Source of the DNA: Ureaplasma sp. Hg2
GTDB taxonomy: Bacteria; Bacillota_I; Bacilli_A; Mycoplasmatales; Mycoplasmoidaceae
NCBI GenBank assembly: GCA_021378525.1
Contig: JAACJW010000010.1
Location: 1 to 35,635, forward strand
DNA length: 35,635 nt
Reading direction: 5' to 3'
Below the pieces are notes generated by a model, which was given only the letters and a program-made list of their open reading frames with translations, ran no database searches and was not told where the DNA came from. Made by a program: the position numbers and the translations under genes. This document shows, piece after piece, positions 19,780 to 31,705 of this stretch; position 1 is the first letter of the stretch, and each line of letters opens with the position of its first letter.

Positions 19780-21531
19780 ATGAACGAACAAAAATTATCA
19801 AAAACCATGGATGCAAAATTCTTTCAAGAGCTTAATAAATCAACAATTTTAAATTCTGTCTTTAATGTTTCAGCGATGATTACAATACTTGTTTTTAGTT
19901 TTGTTAGAACATTCTTTATTGATAGCACGCCTGGATATGGAGCTGGTGCTTTAGGATTATTATCGATCGCATTAGGAATCCTTCCCTATGTTAGCAATAC
20001 TCATGGTGGAATTAAAAGCATCAGTACTTGAAGATTATATAAACCTTATAATGACGGCGATTATATGCGGGTTAATCATGTTATGAGCGACATTACTCAT
20101 CAATACCGTAAAATGGGTGGCATTTATTTAGTAGTAATTCTAGTTATTGCTTTTGCCTTTCCCTTTATTATTGGTAGTTCAACCGATGATCCATGATACT
20201 ATGGAACATTGTTAATTCTAAGTAATTGTGTCGAAGTAATGGTTACTTATTTTTATGTCCCAATTATTATTCTTTTGTTGTATGTAAAGAAAAAAGCTTA
20301 TTACGCTAATATATTAAGTATCTTTTTAACTGTTACCTTTAATGTTGTCATCATTATCATGTTTGAATTTTTAGCTCAAAAAATGAATCCAACTATTTTT
20401 TTAACAATTATTACAGCAATTTTAGGGACTAAAATTTTTATCTTAATTTTTGTCTTTAATCGATTACGATATAAAATTGCTCCATGATACGTTCCTAGTA
20501 ATCATGTTGATAATGAATTTTGTAAAGAGAAATGAATGTCGATGTTAACGATGTTCTTAGATCAATTCGGAACTGATGTATCAACCATCACCTTTATGAT
20601 TTATGTTGGCGTGCGTCCAAAAACCAACTCTACCGATAGCGGTAACGCATTAGATTATGGCAATTTAGATATTGCTGGACTATATGCCGCTTATTATTTA
20701 ATTGGAACCTCCTTAACGCAAATCTGCCATACAATCCTTGACGCCCCGGTGCCGTCCATTGGCGAGCTCGCCCGGAACCACAACAAGATGCCTTATGACT
20801 TTTTTGATAAGTATCGGAGTTTTGCTTACATTGTCGCTATCTTTAGTTTTGTGAGTTACTTAACAGTTGCGCCATTAGCGGCAAATATTTTATTAGGACA
20901 ACCCGAATTTTCATTAGTAATGGCATTAGGTCTTGGTATCCCAATCTTCTTTGAAAATCTAACAGTGGTTTACACCCACACTCTTCCGGCCTTTGGAAGA
21001 TTTAACGACAACTGTAAATATTCTGGTTATAAAGCAATTACCAATATTTGTTTCACAACCTTTTTCTGTTTGATTTTTGGTTTTGCAACAACTATGGGTG
21101 ATAGTGGGATATTACTTGGGATTGTTTTAGGTTGAACCTTTAGTTCAGTAACTAAATACCTTCTTTTATTTAATTATGGCCGAAAACATTTGGTCGAAGG
21201 GAAACCAACTAAATCAATGTTTAACCGCTGAATTTCAATTCTGGCATTACCTATTGTTGTTTTTGTTACAATGGCTATTGTTTATAACGTTGCACCACCG
21301 GTTGTCTCATACATAATGAGTGACGGTACCGAAGCAATGCGTCTTTCATTAAGTAACACCACAATGTTCTGTTTAACCTTCTTATTACCACCGGCCATTC
21401 TGGTCGTTGATATCGCTTGACTTAGTATTAGTCAAAGAGAGAATTTCAAATACTTCTATGCCAATGGTAAAACAACATTGCATGAATGAAAATTGGAACG
21501 TGCAACAAAACGCGAAAATAAAATAAAATAA
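19780..21531 (+). CDS. MATE/Wzx-like (MOP superfamily) multi-TM transporter or flippase
   Basis: 583 aa; ORFs 19780, 20209 and 20536 share a frame, joined through TGA to TAA 21531; about 12-14 hydrophobic helices and GGIKSISTWRLYKPYNDGDYMRVNHVMSDITHQYRKMGGIYL. Confidence 0.65.
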
Positions 21532-21540
21532 TTTTATATT

Positions 21541-21583
21541 AAAAAAAACATCCCTTATCGTTTTTGATAAGAGATGTTTTTTA
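21541..21583. terminator. Bidirectional terminator
   Basis: AAAAAACATCCCTTATC-GTTTTT-GATAAGAGATGTTTTTT. Confidence 0.85.
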
Positions 21584-21590
21584 ATAGCTA

Positions 21591-22253
21591 TTATTTAAAA
21601 CTAAAAACAACTTTGTTAATGTTTTTATTTAGTTCGTGAAATTTAGTTTCATATTCGGTTGGAACATTATTTTTGTTTAGTGATATATCTAGTTCGTTAT
21701 ATAAATCATTGGTTTGATAAATGATATTATATTTAGTTGGATTAGCTAATAAGACATCATCAATCGTGTATTGATATAAAGCATCGTTATCAGTTTTAAA
21801 TTGAATAATCCCGTCTTTTTTTAAAAGTTTTTGATAGATATCTAAAAAGTTAGGATGAATCAAACGTCTTTTAGCGTGTCGTGTTTTAGGTCAAGGATCA
21901 CTAAAGTTAAGGTATATTTTAGAAATTGAGTCAACTTCAAAAATAGTTAATAAATCTAAGGCATCATAACTGATAACCTTTAAATTATCTAATTGCTTTT
22001 TAGTATGAAACTTTTTTACTGCTTTAGCAATTACCGTATCGAATTTTTCGATTCCTAAATAATTGTTCTGCGGATTCAAGAAAGCCTTTTGATAAACAAA
22101 ATTGCCTTTTCCCATCCCAATCTCAATGATTAATGGTTGGACGGATTTAAAACATTTTGATCAATCTCGTTTTAACGTTTCGGGCTGATTAATAACATAA
22201 AACTTTTCCTCACTTAAATATGGGGCTGCATTGGCATTATAACGTAGACGCAT
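21591..22253 (-). CDS. trmB: tRNA (guanine-N7)-methyltransferase TrmB
   Basis: 220 aa from ATG 22253; [34 protein letters not shown], FKTDN. Confidence 0.95.
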
Positions 22254-22263
22254 AATAACTCCT

Positions 22264-22761
22264 TTATAGTTTTGGTTTAAATGGTTCTAATGATTCTAAA
22301 CCTTGGTAATCATCCTGCCGCACAACTTCATAAGTAGCGATCGCAACAGTATTACTTAAATTCATACTTCGTAGTTGCTTGCTCGTTGGAACTCGCACGA
22401 CATGGTCTTTATGAACTTTTAAGATTTCAACTGGAATCCCGGTTGATTCTTTACCAAAAATTAAATAAATATCCTTTTTGAAATCATATTTAAATTGGTT
22501 TGGCGCTTTAAGTCCGTAACGACTATAAAAATATAAGTTCGCATCGGGCTTGATTGTTTTTATAAAATCTTCATAACAATCATGCTCAATCAATTCTAGA
22601 TCCTGTCAGTGATTAGCTGAAGTTCGTTTAATGATTTTGTCGTTCAGAAAAAAACCATAAGGGCGAATTAAATGCAGGCTTGCGTTAAAACCAACGCAAG
22701 TTCTAGCAATATTACCGGTGTTACCGATAATTTCAGGTTCAAATAAAACAATGTGTAGCAT
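22264..22761 (-). CDS. trmL: tRNA (cytidine/uridine-2'-O-)-methyltransferase TrmL (SPOUT)
   Basis: [22 protein letters not shown]...[17 protein letters not shown]...[28 protein letters not shown]. Confidence 0.94.
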
Positions 22762-22765
22762 TTTC

Positions 22766-23635
22766 TTAATACCTTTCTAAAAATTCGACAACAGCTCTTG
22801 TGATTTTAGTTGGGGTTGACGCCCCTGAGGTAACTGCGACCTTGTTAACGCCCGTTAACCACTTAACATTAAGTTGGTTAACGTCACTTACTAAATGAGC
22901 TTTAAAACCTTGTTTTTGAGCTACCTCGACTAATTTTTTAGAGTTGTTTGATTTTTGGTCACCAACAACGATACATAAATCAATCGAACGATCCATCTTC
23001 ATGACAGCTTCCTGGCGAACTTTGGTCGCGTTACAAATATCATTGCGGAACTCAATGTTTTTAAAGCGTAACCGCAATGCTTGAACAATTGCCTGAAAAT
23101 CATAAAAACTAATCGTTGTTTGATTAGTAACAAATAGTTTGTTATCATCAAGCGTCAATTGAGCGACATCGTCACACGTCGCAACTAATTTAATTTTACT
23201 ATCAATCGCTAAAGCAGCAATAGTTTCAGGATGATTGTTTTTACCCAAATAAATAATTTGATATCCCTCAAGTAATTTTTGTTTAATAATTTCATGGGTC
23301 GCAATTACATAGCGACAAGTCGTGTCAAACATCAAAAAACCACGTTTGGCAATTAATTGATAAACATCACCAGCGGTACCATGAGCACTTAAAATGATGA
23401 TTGGTTCCAAGTTGATATCAAGGTCAGCTATCAATTGATAGCGACTTTTATTAGTATCATCTAGTAACTTAATATTATGATCATACATTTCATCGATTAA
23501 ATGTTGGTTATGAACCAATCAACCTAACATGAAAATATTTCGATCAGGATATTTTTTAGCTATTTTAAGAGCGGTTGCTCACGCTTGGACAACCCCTTCA
23601 CAAAAACCTCTTGGGACAAGTTTGATGACTTCCAT
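22766..23635 (-). CDS. ispH: 4-hydroxy-3-methylbut-2-enyl diphosphate reductase IspH
   Basis: 289 aa; [40 protein letters not shown]: the three Cys ligands and catalytic motifs are present. Confidence 0.95.
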
Positions 23636-26274
23636 TATTTAGTTAATTTTAAACTTTCTAATGATTCATGAGCATTTTTTAATTGTTCCTCATATTTCAA
23701 TAATTTGTTATGTTCAATATCAACCTTGCTTTTAGGCGCTTTACTAATAAAGTTTTTGTTACCTAAAATTTTCTTAGAACGTTCTACTTCGCCATTTAAA
23801 TGATCAATTTGTTTATTAATCTTTGCTACTTCATCCTTGATATTAAGGATTCCTTCCATTGCTACTTCAAGGACATATGGACCGATGATTTGAGTTAGTT
23901 TATTGCCGAAAATACCGACGTTACTAACGTTGCAAATTTTTGCATTTACAATAATTAAGAAAAGGTTAATTTCATTTAACATTAATGAAATTTGTTTAAT
24001 ATTTTTTTTAGTTACCAAATGAATGTTGATTGAAGTTTTATTAGGGATTGCATTATCAGCTCTTAATTTTCTAACGCCTTCAATTAATTGAATAATATTA
24101 TTAGTATTAGTTTCAACTGGTACATCAATTATCTTTGGTCATGTTTCCTTCATGATAGAAATTTTATGGTTCGGTAAAAAACCATATATTTCTTCAGTTA
24201 CGAAGGGACATTGGGGGTGCAATAAAATTAAGATTTCTTTTAGCACATACAACATCACAGCGATGGTGTTATTTTTATGAATTGGGTTCAAAATAATTTG
24301 TTTTGCAAACTCAATGTAAAAATTACAAAAATCATTTCAAATAAAGTCCTCTAAAATTTTTGTTGAAACAACAAAATTATATTCCTTCATATGACGGTTA
24401 ACTTCACGAATTGTTTCGTTTAATTTATGTAAAATTCATTTATCTTGATTAGTGAATAATGAATTTAGCATTCGGTATTTTTTATTATCTTCAATATGGT
24501 TGGTAATAAATCGAGCTGAATTTCACAACTTATTAATAAAGTTTCAATTACTAGCTAATCGCTTCGGTGAATAATTTAGATCTTCACCGATGGTTGAAGA
24601 TGAAGTTAAAAATAATCTTAGAGCATCAGCTCCATATTCTTCGATCACATCCATTGGATCGATTCCATTGCCTAAAGACTTAGACATCTTACGACCTTGT
24701 TCATCCCGGATTAATCCGTGGATCAAAACATCCTTAAATGGTTTTTGACCAAGAAAATAATTTGATTGCATCATCATTCGACTAACTCAAAAAAAGATAA
24801 TATCATAACCTGTAACTAATACATTGGTTGGAAAAAAATCATTAAATTTTTTTGTTTCTTTAGGTCAACCTAAAGTAGCAAAGGGTCAAAGAGCAGATGA
24901 AAACCAAGTATCTAAAACATCAGTATCACGGGTTCATTCATTAATTGGCACAGGTGGTTTTAAGCCGACGTATGTTTCATTACTTTGTTTGTTGTATCAA
25001 ACTGGAATTTGATGACCCCATCATAATTGGCGACTAATACACCAATCATTAATGCCACCTAACCAATTTAATAATGTGTTATTAAATCGTTCAGGATAGA
25101 ATTCAGTTTTCTTTGTTTTTGACTTTTGATTTTTAATGACCTTCTTAGCTAAGATATCCATCTTAACAAATCATTGCATTGATAAATAAGGTTCAACAAT
25201 TGTATTGGTTCGTTCTGAATAACCAACTTGGTTTTCATGGGCTTCAATTTTAATTAAACTATTTTGTTTTTGTAATTGGTTGACTAGTTTCTTCCGACAT
25301 TCAAAACGATCTAATTTATTATAGATGCCTGCTGTTTCATTCATCGTACCATCTTCGTTTAAAATATTAATCATCGGCAGTTTATGACGCATCCCGATTT
25401 CATTATCATGAAAGTCATGGGCTGGAGTACATTTCATCGCCCCAGTTCCAAACTCCATATCAATGTACTTATCGGTAATGATTGGAATAATTTTATCGTT
25501 TGCTGGATTAATTACCTTTTCACCAACTAGTTTACTATAACGTTTATCACTCGGGTTAACAATGATGGCGGTGTCACCAAACATTGTTTCGGGTCGCGTT
25601 GTTGCAATCTCAATAAATTTTCTTGGCTTATTAACAACCCGGTATTTAATATAATACATCTTTGATTTTGTTGGTTTACTAATAACTTCGATATTGCTAA
25701 TAGCTGATTGTAAAACCGGATCTCAGTTTACTAACTTTAGACCACGGTAAATTAATTTGTTGTTATATAGATCGACAAAAACTTTGTTAACAGCTTTTTT
25801 AATACTGTCATCCATTGTAAAGACTTCAGAATTATAATCTAAAGCAAGCCCTAGTTTAGCTCATTGACTATGAATGAAAGCAGCTTGAGTGTCTTTTCAA
25901 ATCATTAATTCTTTTAAAAATTTTTCACGACCTAAATCGTCTTTGCTCAAACCTTTAGTTTCCATTAAAACTTTTTCAAATTTAGTTTGGGTTGCAATCC
26001 CAGCGTGATCAGTACCAGGCACTCATAAAGTACGATAACCCTTTAGTTTCTTATAACGGATTATCGTATCTTGTAGCGCAACATCTCAGGCGTGTCCCAA
26101 GTGTAAATGACCCGTTACATTAGGGGGCGGTAAAATAATGCTAAAGGGGGTTCCTTTACCACTAGGTTTAAATAATTTTAAGTCTAGCCACTTTTCATAA
26201 CGTCCAACTTCAATTTCTTGCGGTGTGTATTTTTTACCTAACTTCTGATCCATTCTCTTCGTCCTCTGATCCAT
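23635..26274 (-). CDS. valS: Valyl-tRNA synthetase
   Basis: Single code-4 frame; [61 protein letters not shown]-terminal coiled coil. Alternative start at 26253. Confidence 0.96.
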
Positions 26275-26893
26275 TCTCTTCGTCCTCGGCTTTTTTAGCT
26301 GCTTTGTTTAATTCTCTTTGTTTATCTCGTTCATCTAAAGCGATTTTCTTTAAAACTTTATTTAGAGCATCTAGATTACTACCTTTAGCTGCACTCAAGG
26401 GAATTAGACGATCAACACTGATGTTTAGATAACTAGCGATTTGGAAACGTTTGTTAAAAAAATGACTCTTAGCTAATTTATCAGTTTTATTTAAAACGAC
26501 ATAATGATTTGGATAGTTGTTTTCAAAAAAACGACTCATTTCGGCATCAATATTAGTAATAACACTAATGTCACAAATTTGAATGACACCTTTTAAATTA
26601 GTTCGTTCACTCAAATATTCTTCGATAATCATTGCTAATTCACGTTGCTTACCCTTGCTTACTTTAGCAAATCCATAACCCGGTAAATCGACAAGGCGAA
26701 AAAATTTAAAATCAAAAAAGTTAACTAATTGGGTTCGTCCTGGAGTATTTGAAGTTTTTGCAATCTTGCCTTTTGCTAAAGCATTAATGACTGAACTCTT
26801 ACCCACATTAGACCGACCGACAAAACAAATTTCACTTACATTATCGTTAATGTAATGACTTGTGTTGACTGCTGATTTTATAAATTTTGCCAT
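26234..26893 (-). CDS. engB: Ribosome-biogenesis GTPase EngB/YsxC with acidic repeat tail
   Basis: [31 protein letters not shown]; tail [17 protein letters not shown] overlapping valS. Confidence 0.95.
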   Translation of the reverse strand: MAKFIKSAVNTSHYINDNVSEICFVGRSNVGKSSVINALAKGKIAKTSNTPGRTQLVNFFDFKFFRLVDLPGYGFAKVSKGKQRELAMIIEEYLSERTNLKGVIQICDISVITNIDAEMSRFFENNYPNHYVVLNKTDKLAKSHFFNKRFQIASYLNISVDRLIPLSAAKGSNLDALNKVLKKIALDERDKQRELNKAAKKAEDEENGSEDEENGSEVR

Positions 26894-26898
26894 TTTAG

Positions 26899-27120
26899 TT
26901 ATTGTTTAACCATGCGGTTGTAAATTTCATTAACTTGTTTTTCGCTTGGTTTACGACCAACTTGTTGATAAATTTGACGAATGGTGTCCTTACTGATTGG
27001 TGGGTTTTCTTTCATTTGTTTTTTAAAAAATTTCATTGAAAGAATGTATCCAATGATTCCACCGACTATAAGTGCAGCGGGAATCCCTACTGCTAGTCCG
27101 ACAATTGCGCCTGTATCCAT
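26899..27120 (-). CDS. UPF0154 (YneF-like) membrane-anchored protein
   Basis: N-terminal TM then FFKKQMKENPPISKDTIRQIYQQVGRKPSEKQVNEIYNRM. Confidence 0.9.
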   Translation of the reverse strand: MDTGAIVGLAVGIPAALIVGGIIGYILSMKFFKKQMKENPPISKDTIRQIYQQVGRKPSEKQVNEIYNRMVKQ

Positions 27121-27281
27121 ACTAAATTCTCCTTTAAGTTTGTCTATTATATTTAATTAATAATATTTATAGTTATAAAAATATATTTTTATTATACTAA
27201 AATATTATACATTTATTAAGTTAAAATTCAACCAATATTATGTTGGTCAGTGATAATGAAAATTATAAAAATTAAAATTAA

Positions 27282-28010
27282 CTATTTTTTTGCTTTTAAT
27301 TTTAAACTTTTTAGACACGTTATTTTAATCCCAATTGTATTTTCCATGAATTGTTTTAAAATCGTAATTAGCAGTTTCGCTTCAGGAACACGGTATCAAT
27401 TATGAACTTCGAATTTTTTTTCATATGTTAAAATATGCCACATTTTCATCATGATCGATGGGAAAACTTTATCATAAAGGGGATCATAACAATTCTTACA
27501 TATTAAACCCATTTCCTGAATTGAAATAGTTTTGATATCACGAATCGAGCCGCACCGGACACAATGACTTAAATTAACACCTGAGCCACTTAAGGTAATA
27601 AGTTTAACCATTGCATAAGCAGTAATTAAATATTGATCTTCATCGTTTAGAACGTGAAATAGCACGTCTTGATAAAGTTGATAATATGGAATATCATAAT
27701 CGTTAATCTTTGAAATAAATTCACTCATCACTAATAAAGGATATTCGTTTTCATATTTTCAATCAATTTGTTTAATCGCAATCACTTTTTTAAGACGGCT
27801 TAATTTATCTGGTTTACTACTACTAAAAACTTGAAATTCAAGATAACTGCCCATAATTAAAGCACGGGCATTCTTACTTACAATCCGTCTTGTTCCAGCG
27901 GCGAAGCAAACAAACTTAACGCCATGTTCATTAATAAAAGTTAGTATTTCGTCGAACACATTATAATCATATCGCGAGACTAAATAACCATTAGTAACAA
28001 CTAACGCCAT
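27282..28010 (-). CDS. recO: DNA repair protein RecO
   Basis: 242 aa joined through TGA; zinc motif HCVRCG...LICKNC; adjacent to era. Confidence 0.85.
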
Positions 28011-28013
28011 TGC

Positions 28014-28910
28014 TTATTTTTTATAACCTAATGATTTAATTAAATAATCACTATCTCTTCATGTGTCTTCAACCTTAACAAATATTTTTAAATTAATCCG
28101 ACAATCATAAATATCAAGTAGTGCCGCTCTTGAGGCGACCCCGATTTTTTTAACCATCGAACCTGCCTTGCCGATTACAATAGGTTTTTGACTTTCCTTT
28201 TCAACGACAATTGTTGCATCGATATTATAAATATTTTTAGTTGCATCAAAAGCTTCGCTTTCAATTTGCACAGCTATTGCATACGGTACTTCTTGGCGTA
28301 AGAAATTAATACAGTTTTCACGAATGATTTCACTAATTACAAAACTATCGGTTAACTCATGCATTGTATTTTCATCATATAGTAATGGACCAGTAGTCAA
28401 ATAAATTTTAATGGTATTGATTAATTTCTCAATATTAATACTGTGTTTACCAGAGATTTGAATGGTGTTAACAAAATTATATTGTTTTTTTAATAAAGCA
28501 ACGCGTTCGTCAATAATTTCTTGTTCTGATGTTTCAGCTTTAGTAATTACCAAAATTACTTGATCGCTATTAAAAGCTTTTAATTTTTTTAAGATTTCCT
28601 CATCTTCTTTATCTACCGGTCGGGTAATATCACTAAGAAATAAAATAACGTCAGCAACTTTAAAACTTCGCTTAACTTCAGAATTTAAAAATAAATCTAA
28701 TTTATTTTTAGGTTCATGATAACCTGGTGTATCGTTAAAAACTAATTGACAAGTATCGTCATTATAAATAGCTCTAATTTGGTTTCTTGTGGTTTGTGGT
28801 TTACCAGAGATAATTGCAATTTTATCTTTCATAATTGCGTTTATTAAAGTGGATTTACCAACATTGGGTTTGCCACAAATGGTGACAGTACCGATTATTT
28901 TTTTAATCAT
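28014..28910 (-). CDS. era: GTPase Era
   Basis: CGKPNVGKSTLIN, DTPGYHEPKN, VITKAE, KH-domain KPIVIGKAGSMVKKIG; extended through TGA to TAA 28014. Confidence 0.96.
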
Positions 28911-28919
28911 GTTTTGCTC

Positions 28920-29297
28920 CTAAACTAATGCGATAATATGGGGGATAAAAATTAATAATCCAACAATCACCGCTGATAAGGTTAATACTAGAGTTGCAGC
29001 GGCGCTAATGTCCTTTATCTTCTTCGCATTAAAATTATATTTAAAGGATACCATATCAACGACGTTTTCAATTGCTGTATTTAATAATTCGGTTCCGATG
29101 ATAATTCCAATAACCAAAATAATAATTGCTCATTCAGTTGTATTGATTTTTAAAACAATCCCTAAAACAATAACAATAATCGCCACTACAAAATGAATAA
29201 CTAATGAAGTCTCTTCTTTTAATGAAGTGGAAAGACCACGGAAGGCATACCCGAACTTACGTCATATGGCCCCTTTATTTTTTCTTTTTTCGCCCAT
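28920..29297 (-). CDS. dgkA: Diacylglycerol/undecaprenol kinase DgkA
   Basis: MGEKRKNKGAIWRKFGYAFRGL...ELLNTAIENVVD...KKIKDISAAATL. Confidence 0.93.
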
Positions 29298-29301
29298 TTT
29301 C

Positions 29302-29748
29302 TTACCTCTTGATATTTGCTAATTCCAATACTTTATTTTGGATTTCAAACATTATTTTTTCGTCTTCTTTTAAAATATGATCATACTGCAACAAATGTAA
29401 AATGCCGTGTACAAAGAGAAAGCAAATTTCTCGTTCAAATGAGTGCCCGTATTCCTTGGCTTGACTTAAAACTTTTTCATAACAAATATAGATTTCGCCT
29501 AGTAAATTTGTTTTGATGCCGCTATCTCATAATGCAAATGAAATAACATCGGTTGTTTTATCTAGTTTTCTAAATTCCCTATTTAAACTTTGAATTTCAG
29601 CTTCATCCACTATAAAACACTCAAACAACAAATCCTTTTTAAGTTTAAGTTCATTGGCAAGATGAACTACAAGATTATCAAATTGATTTTTGATTTGTTG
29701 ATCAAATTGATATGTCGGGTGATTGATTTCTAAATTGTAATTTAACAT
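29302..29748 (-). CDS. ybeY: Endoribonuclease YbeY
   Basis: LNREFRKLDKTTDVISFAL, LGEIYIC, HGILHLLQYDH; 148 aa in code 4. Confidence 0.94.
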
Positions 29749-29758
29749 ATTGACCTCG

Positions 29759-30196
29759 CTAAGATTGTTGACTATGATTTAAAATCATTATTAATGCATT
29801 ATCATTATTATAATAAGATTTACGAATGTTGCTTATTTTAAAATTAAATTTTTGATAAAAGGCAATTGCTTGATGATTGTTTTCATTAACTTCCAAAATA
29901 ATATTTTTAGCTTTATCAAGTTTAATCATAGCGTTCATTAATTTTGTTGCTAAATGTTGGCGACGGTATTTTGTAACTACCGCTACTTTAATTAAGTCAT
30001 TAGCATCCAAGCCCTTTAAAACAAAAATGTAAGCTACTACTTTTTGATTTTCTAATAATCCTAATTTAAGGTAATTATTATCATTCAAGATACTTTTTAA
30101 TTGTTGTAGTGAATATGCTTCTTTTAAAAAAACTTCCTTTTCTAAACTTTCCAATTGAATGAGAAAGTCATTCGTTAAAGTTTGAAGCGAAAACAT
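29759..30196 (-). CDS. rimI: Ribosomal-protein-alanine N-acetyltransferase RimI (GNAT)
   Basis: KVAVVTKYRRQHLATKLMNAMI...ILEVNENNHQAIAFYQKFNFKISNIRKSYY; next to tsaB. Confidence 0.88.
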   Translation of the reverse strand: MFSLQTLTNDFLIQLESLEKEVFLKEAYSLQQLKSILNDNNYLKLGLLENQKVVAYIFVLKGLDANDLIKVAVVTKYRRQHLATKLMNAMIKLDKAKNIILEVNENNHQAIAFYQKFNFKISNIRKSYYNNDNALIMILNHSQQS

Positions 30197-30775
30197 TTAT
30201 AATGCATCCTTAATATAGAATGGTTTTAATTCGTTAATATTTTTAACTTCTTCAAAAAAAGGCAAACGATTAATTAAATTATTGAATATATCATTTGCTG
30301 TTAAATTGCTTTGTTCACGATTTTTAAGTTCAGGATATTGATGATAGAAATTAACAATATCTGCCTTAAGGATCATTTGGGGTTCTACCACAACTTTATC
30401 TTTTACATAAACAGCAATATAAGATTTATTGCCTCGAGCATCAATTAAACTAATACAATTTGGGGTTGCTTGTAATCTCAAACTATCGATTGTGTATAAT
30501 TTAAAGTCGCCTTTAACGTTAGCTCAGGTTTTTGCAACAACAGATCCAACCCGAGTTCCTGTAAAACTCCCTGGGCCCCTATTTAAATAAATGCTTGTAA
30601 TTTCACTCCTTTTTATCTTTTGTTTTTGTAAGAGAAGATAAATATGTTCAACAACTAAATCCGTTAAATTGTTATTAGTCGCAGCACTGTGAGTTCCAAC
30701 AATTTCATTATTTCTAATGATGGCCAAATTACAATATTTGGAACAAACGTCAATAAATAAAATATTTTCTTTCAT
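30197..30775 (-). CDS. tsaB: tRNA t6A biosynthesis protein TsaB
   Basis: ILFIDVCSKYCNLAI, NRGPGSFTGTRVGSVVAK, DARGNKSYIAVY. Confidence 0.92.
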
Positions 30776-30778
30776 GCT

Positions 30779-31705
30779 TTACTCCTTGTGTGAATCAATG
30801 TATTTGGTGAATTCGGTTGGTAAGGGTGTTTCTATATGAATTTTCTTTTTTAAAATCGGATGAGTAAACTTTAATTCATAAGCGTGTAAATATTGACCAT
30901 ACTTGGTTGTTTTGGTTCGTGTTCCATATAATGGGTCATTAATAACTGGGTGATTAATGTAGCGAAGATGAACTCTGATTTGGTGGGTTCTTCCTGTATG
31001 AAGTAAACATTTAATCAAAGCAAATTGATGATAGTTTTTGCATAAGAAAAATTCGGTTGTTGATGGTTTAGCATTTTTGCCTTTACCAACTTGCATGCGT
31101 AATTTGTCTTGGAAACTTCGAGCTATCGGTGCTTCCACAATAACATGATCGTTATTAAAATTATCATTCACTAGTGCATAATAAGTTTTTTCAACTTCAT
31201 GGTTCGCAACCATTGTTTGTAATGAATGCAATGCATTTAAATTTTTGGCAATCATTATTAATCCTGAGGTATCTTTATCTAACCGATGAACGATACCTGG
31301 TTGAAGCTCAGGATAATGTTTTTCAAAATGATACATCAAAACGTTAGCAAGTGTGTCTGGTTCATTATATCCGGTTGGGTGAACTAGCATTCCACTTGGT
31401 TTGTTAACGATTAGCATTTCATCGTCTTCATATGCAATATTAAGTTTTGCTTTAAAAGGTTTTAACGAAATATTAATTTTGTTTGGATCTTCTGTTATTT
31501 TAATCAAAACAAAATCCCCATTTTTAACAATGGAGTTTTTCTTTACTATTTTTTCATTCAAATAAACATTTTCTTGTTCAAATAATAATTGTATTTTAGT
31601 TCTCGAAATATCTAATTTTTGTTGAATAAACTTATCAATTCTAATCGGGGTTTCTATTTTAACTTTGATTTCAATTGGTTTATTTATTGGGTTATTTTGC
31701 TTCAT
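30779..31705 (-). CDS. rluD: Ribosomal large subunit pseudouridine synthase RluD family
   Basis: S4-like N-terminus, GIVHRLDKDTSGLIMIAKN, LHTGRTHQIRVHL; adjacent to lspA. Confidence 0.92.
   Translation of the reverse strand: MKQNNPINKPIEIKVKIETPIRIDKFIQQKLDISRTKIQLLFEQENVYLNEKIVKKNSIVKNGDFVLIKITEDPNKINISLKPFKAKLNIAYEDDEMLIVNKPSGMLVHPTGYNEPDTLANVLMYHFEKHYPELQPGIVHRLDKDTSGLIMIAKNLNALHSLQTMVANHEVEKTYYALVNDNFNNDHVIVEAPIARSFQDKLRMQVGKGKNAKPSTTEFFLCKNYHQFALIKCLLHTGRTHQIRVHLRYINHPVINDPLYGTRTKTTKYGQYLHAYELKFTHPILKKKIHIETPLPTEFTKYIDSHKE

Noticed and set aside
29008-29516. Plus-strand ORFs 29008..29196 and 29316..29516
   Set aside because: Antisense to dgkA and ybeY, which are clearly conserved on the minus strand.
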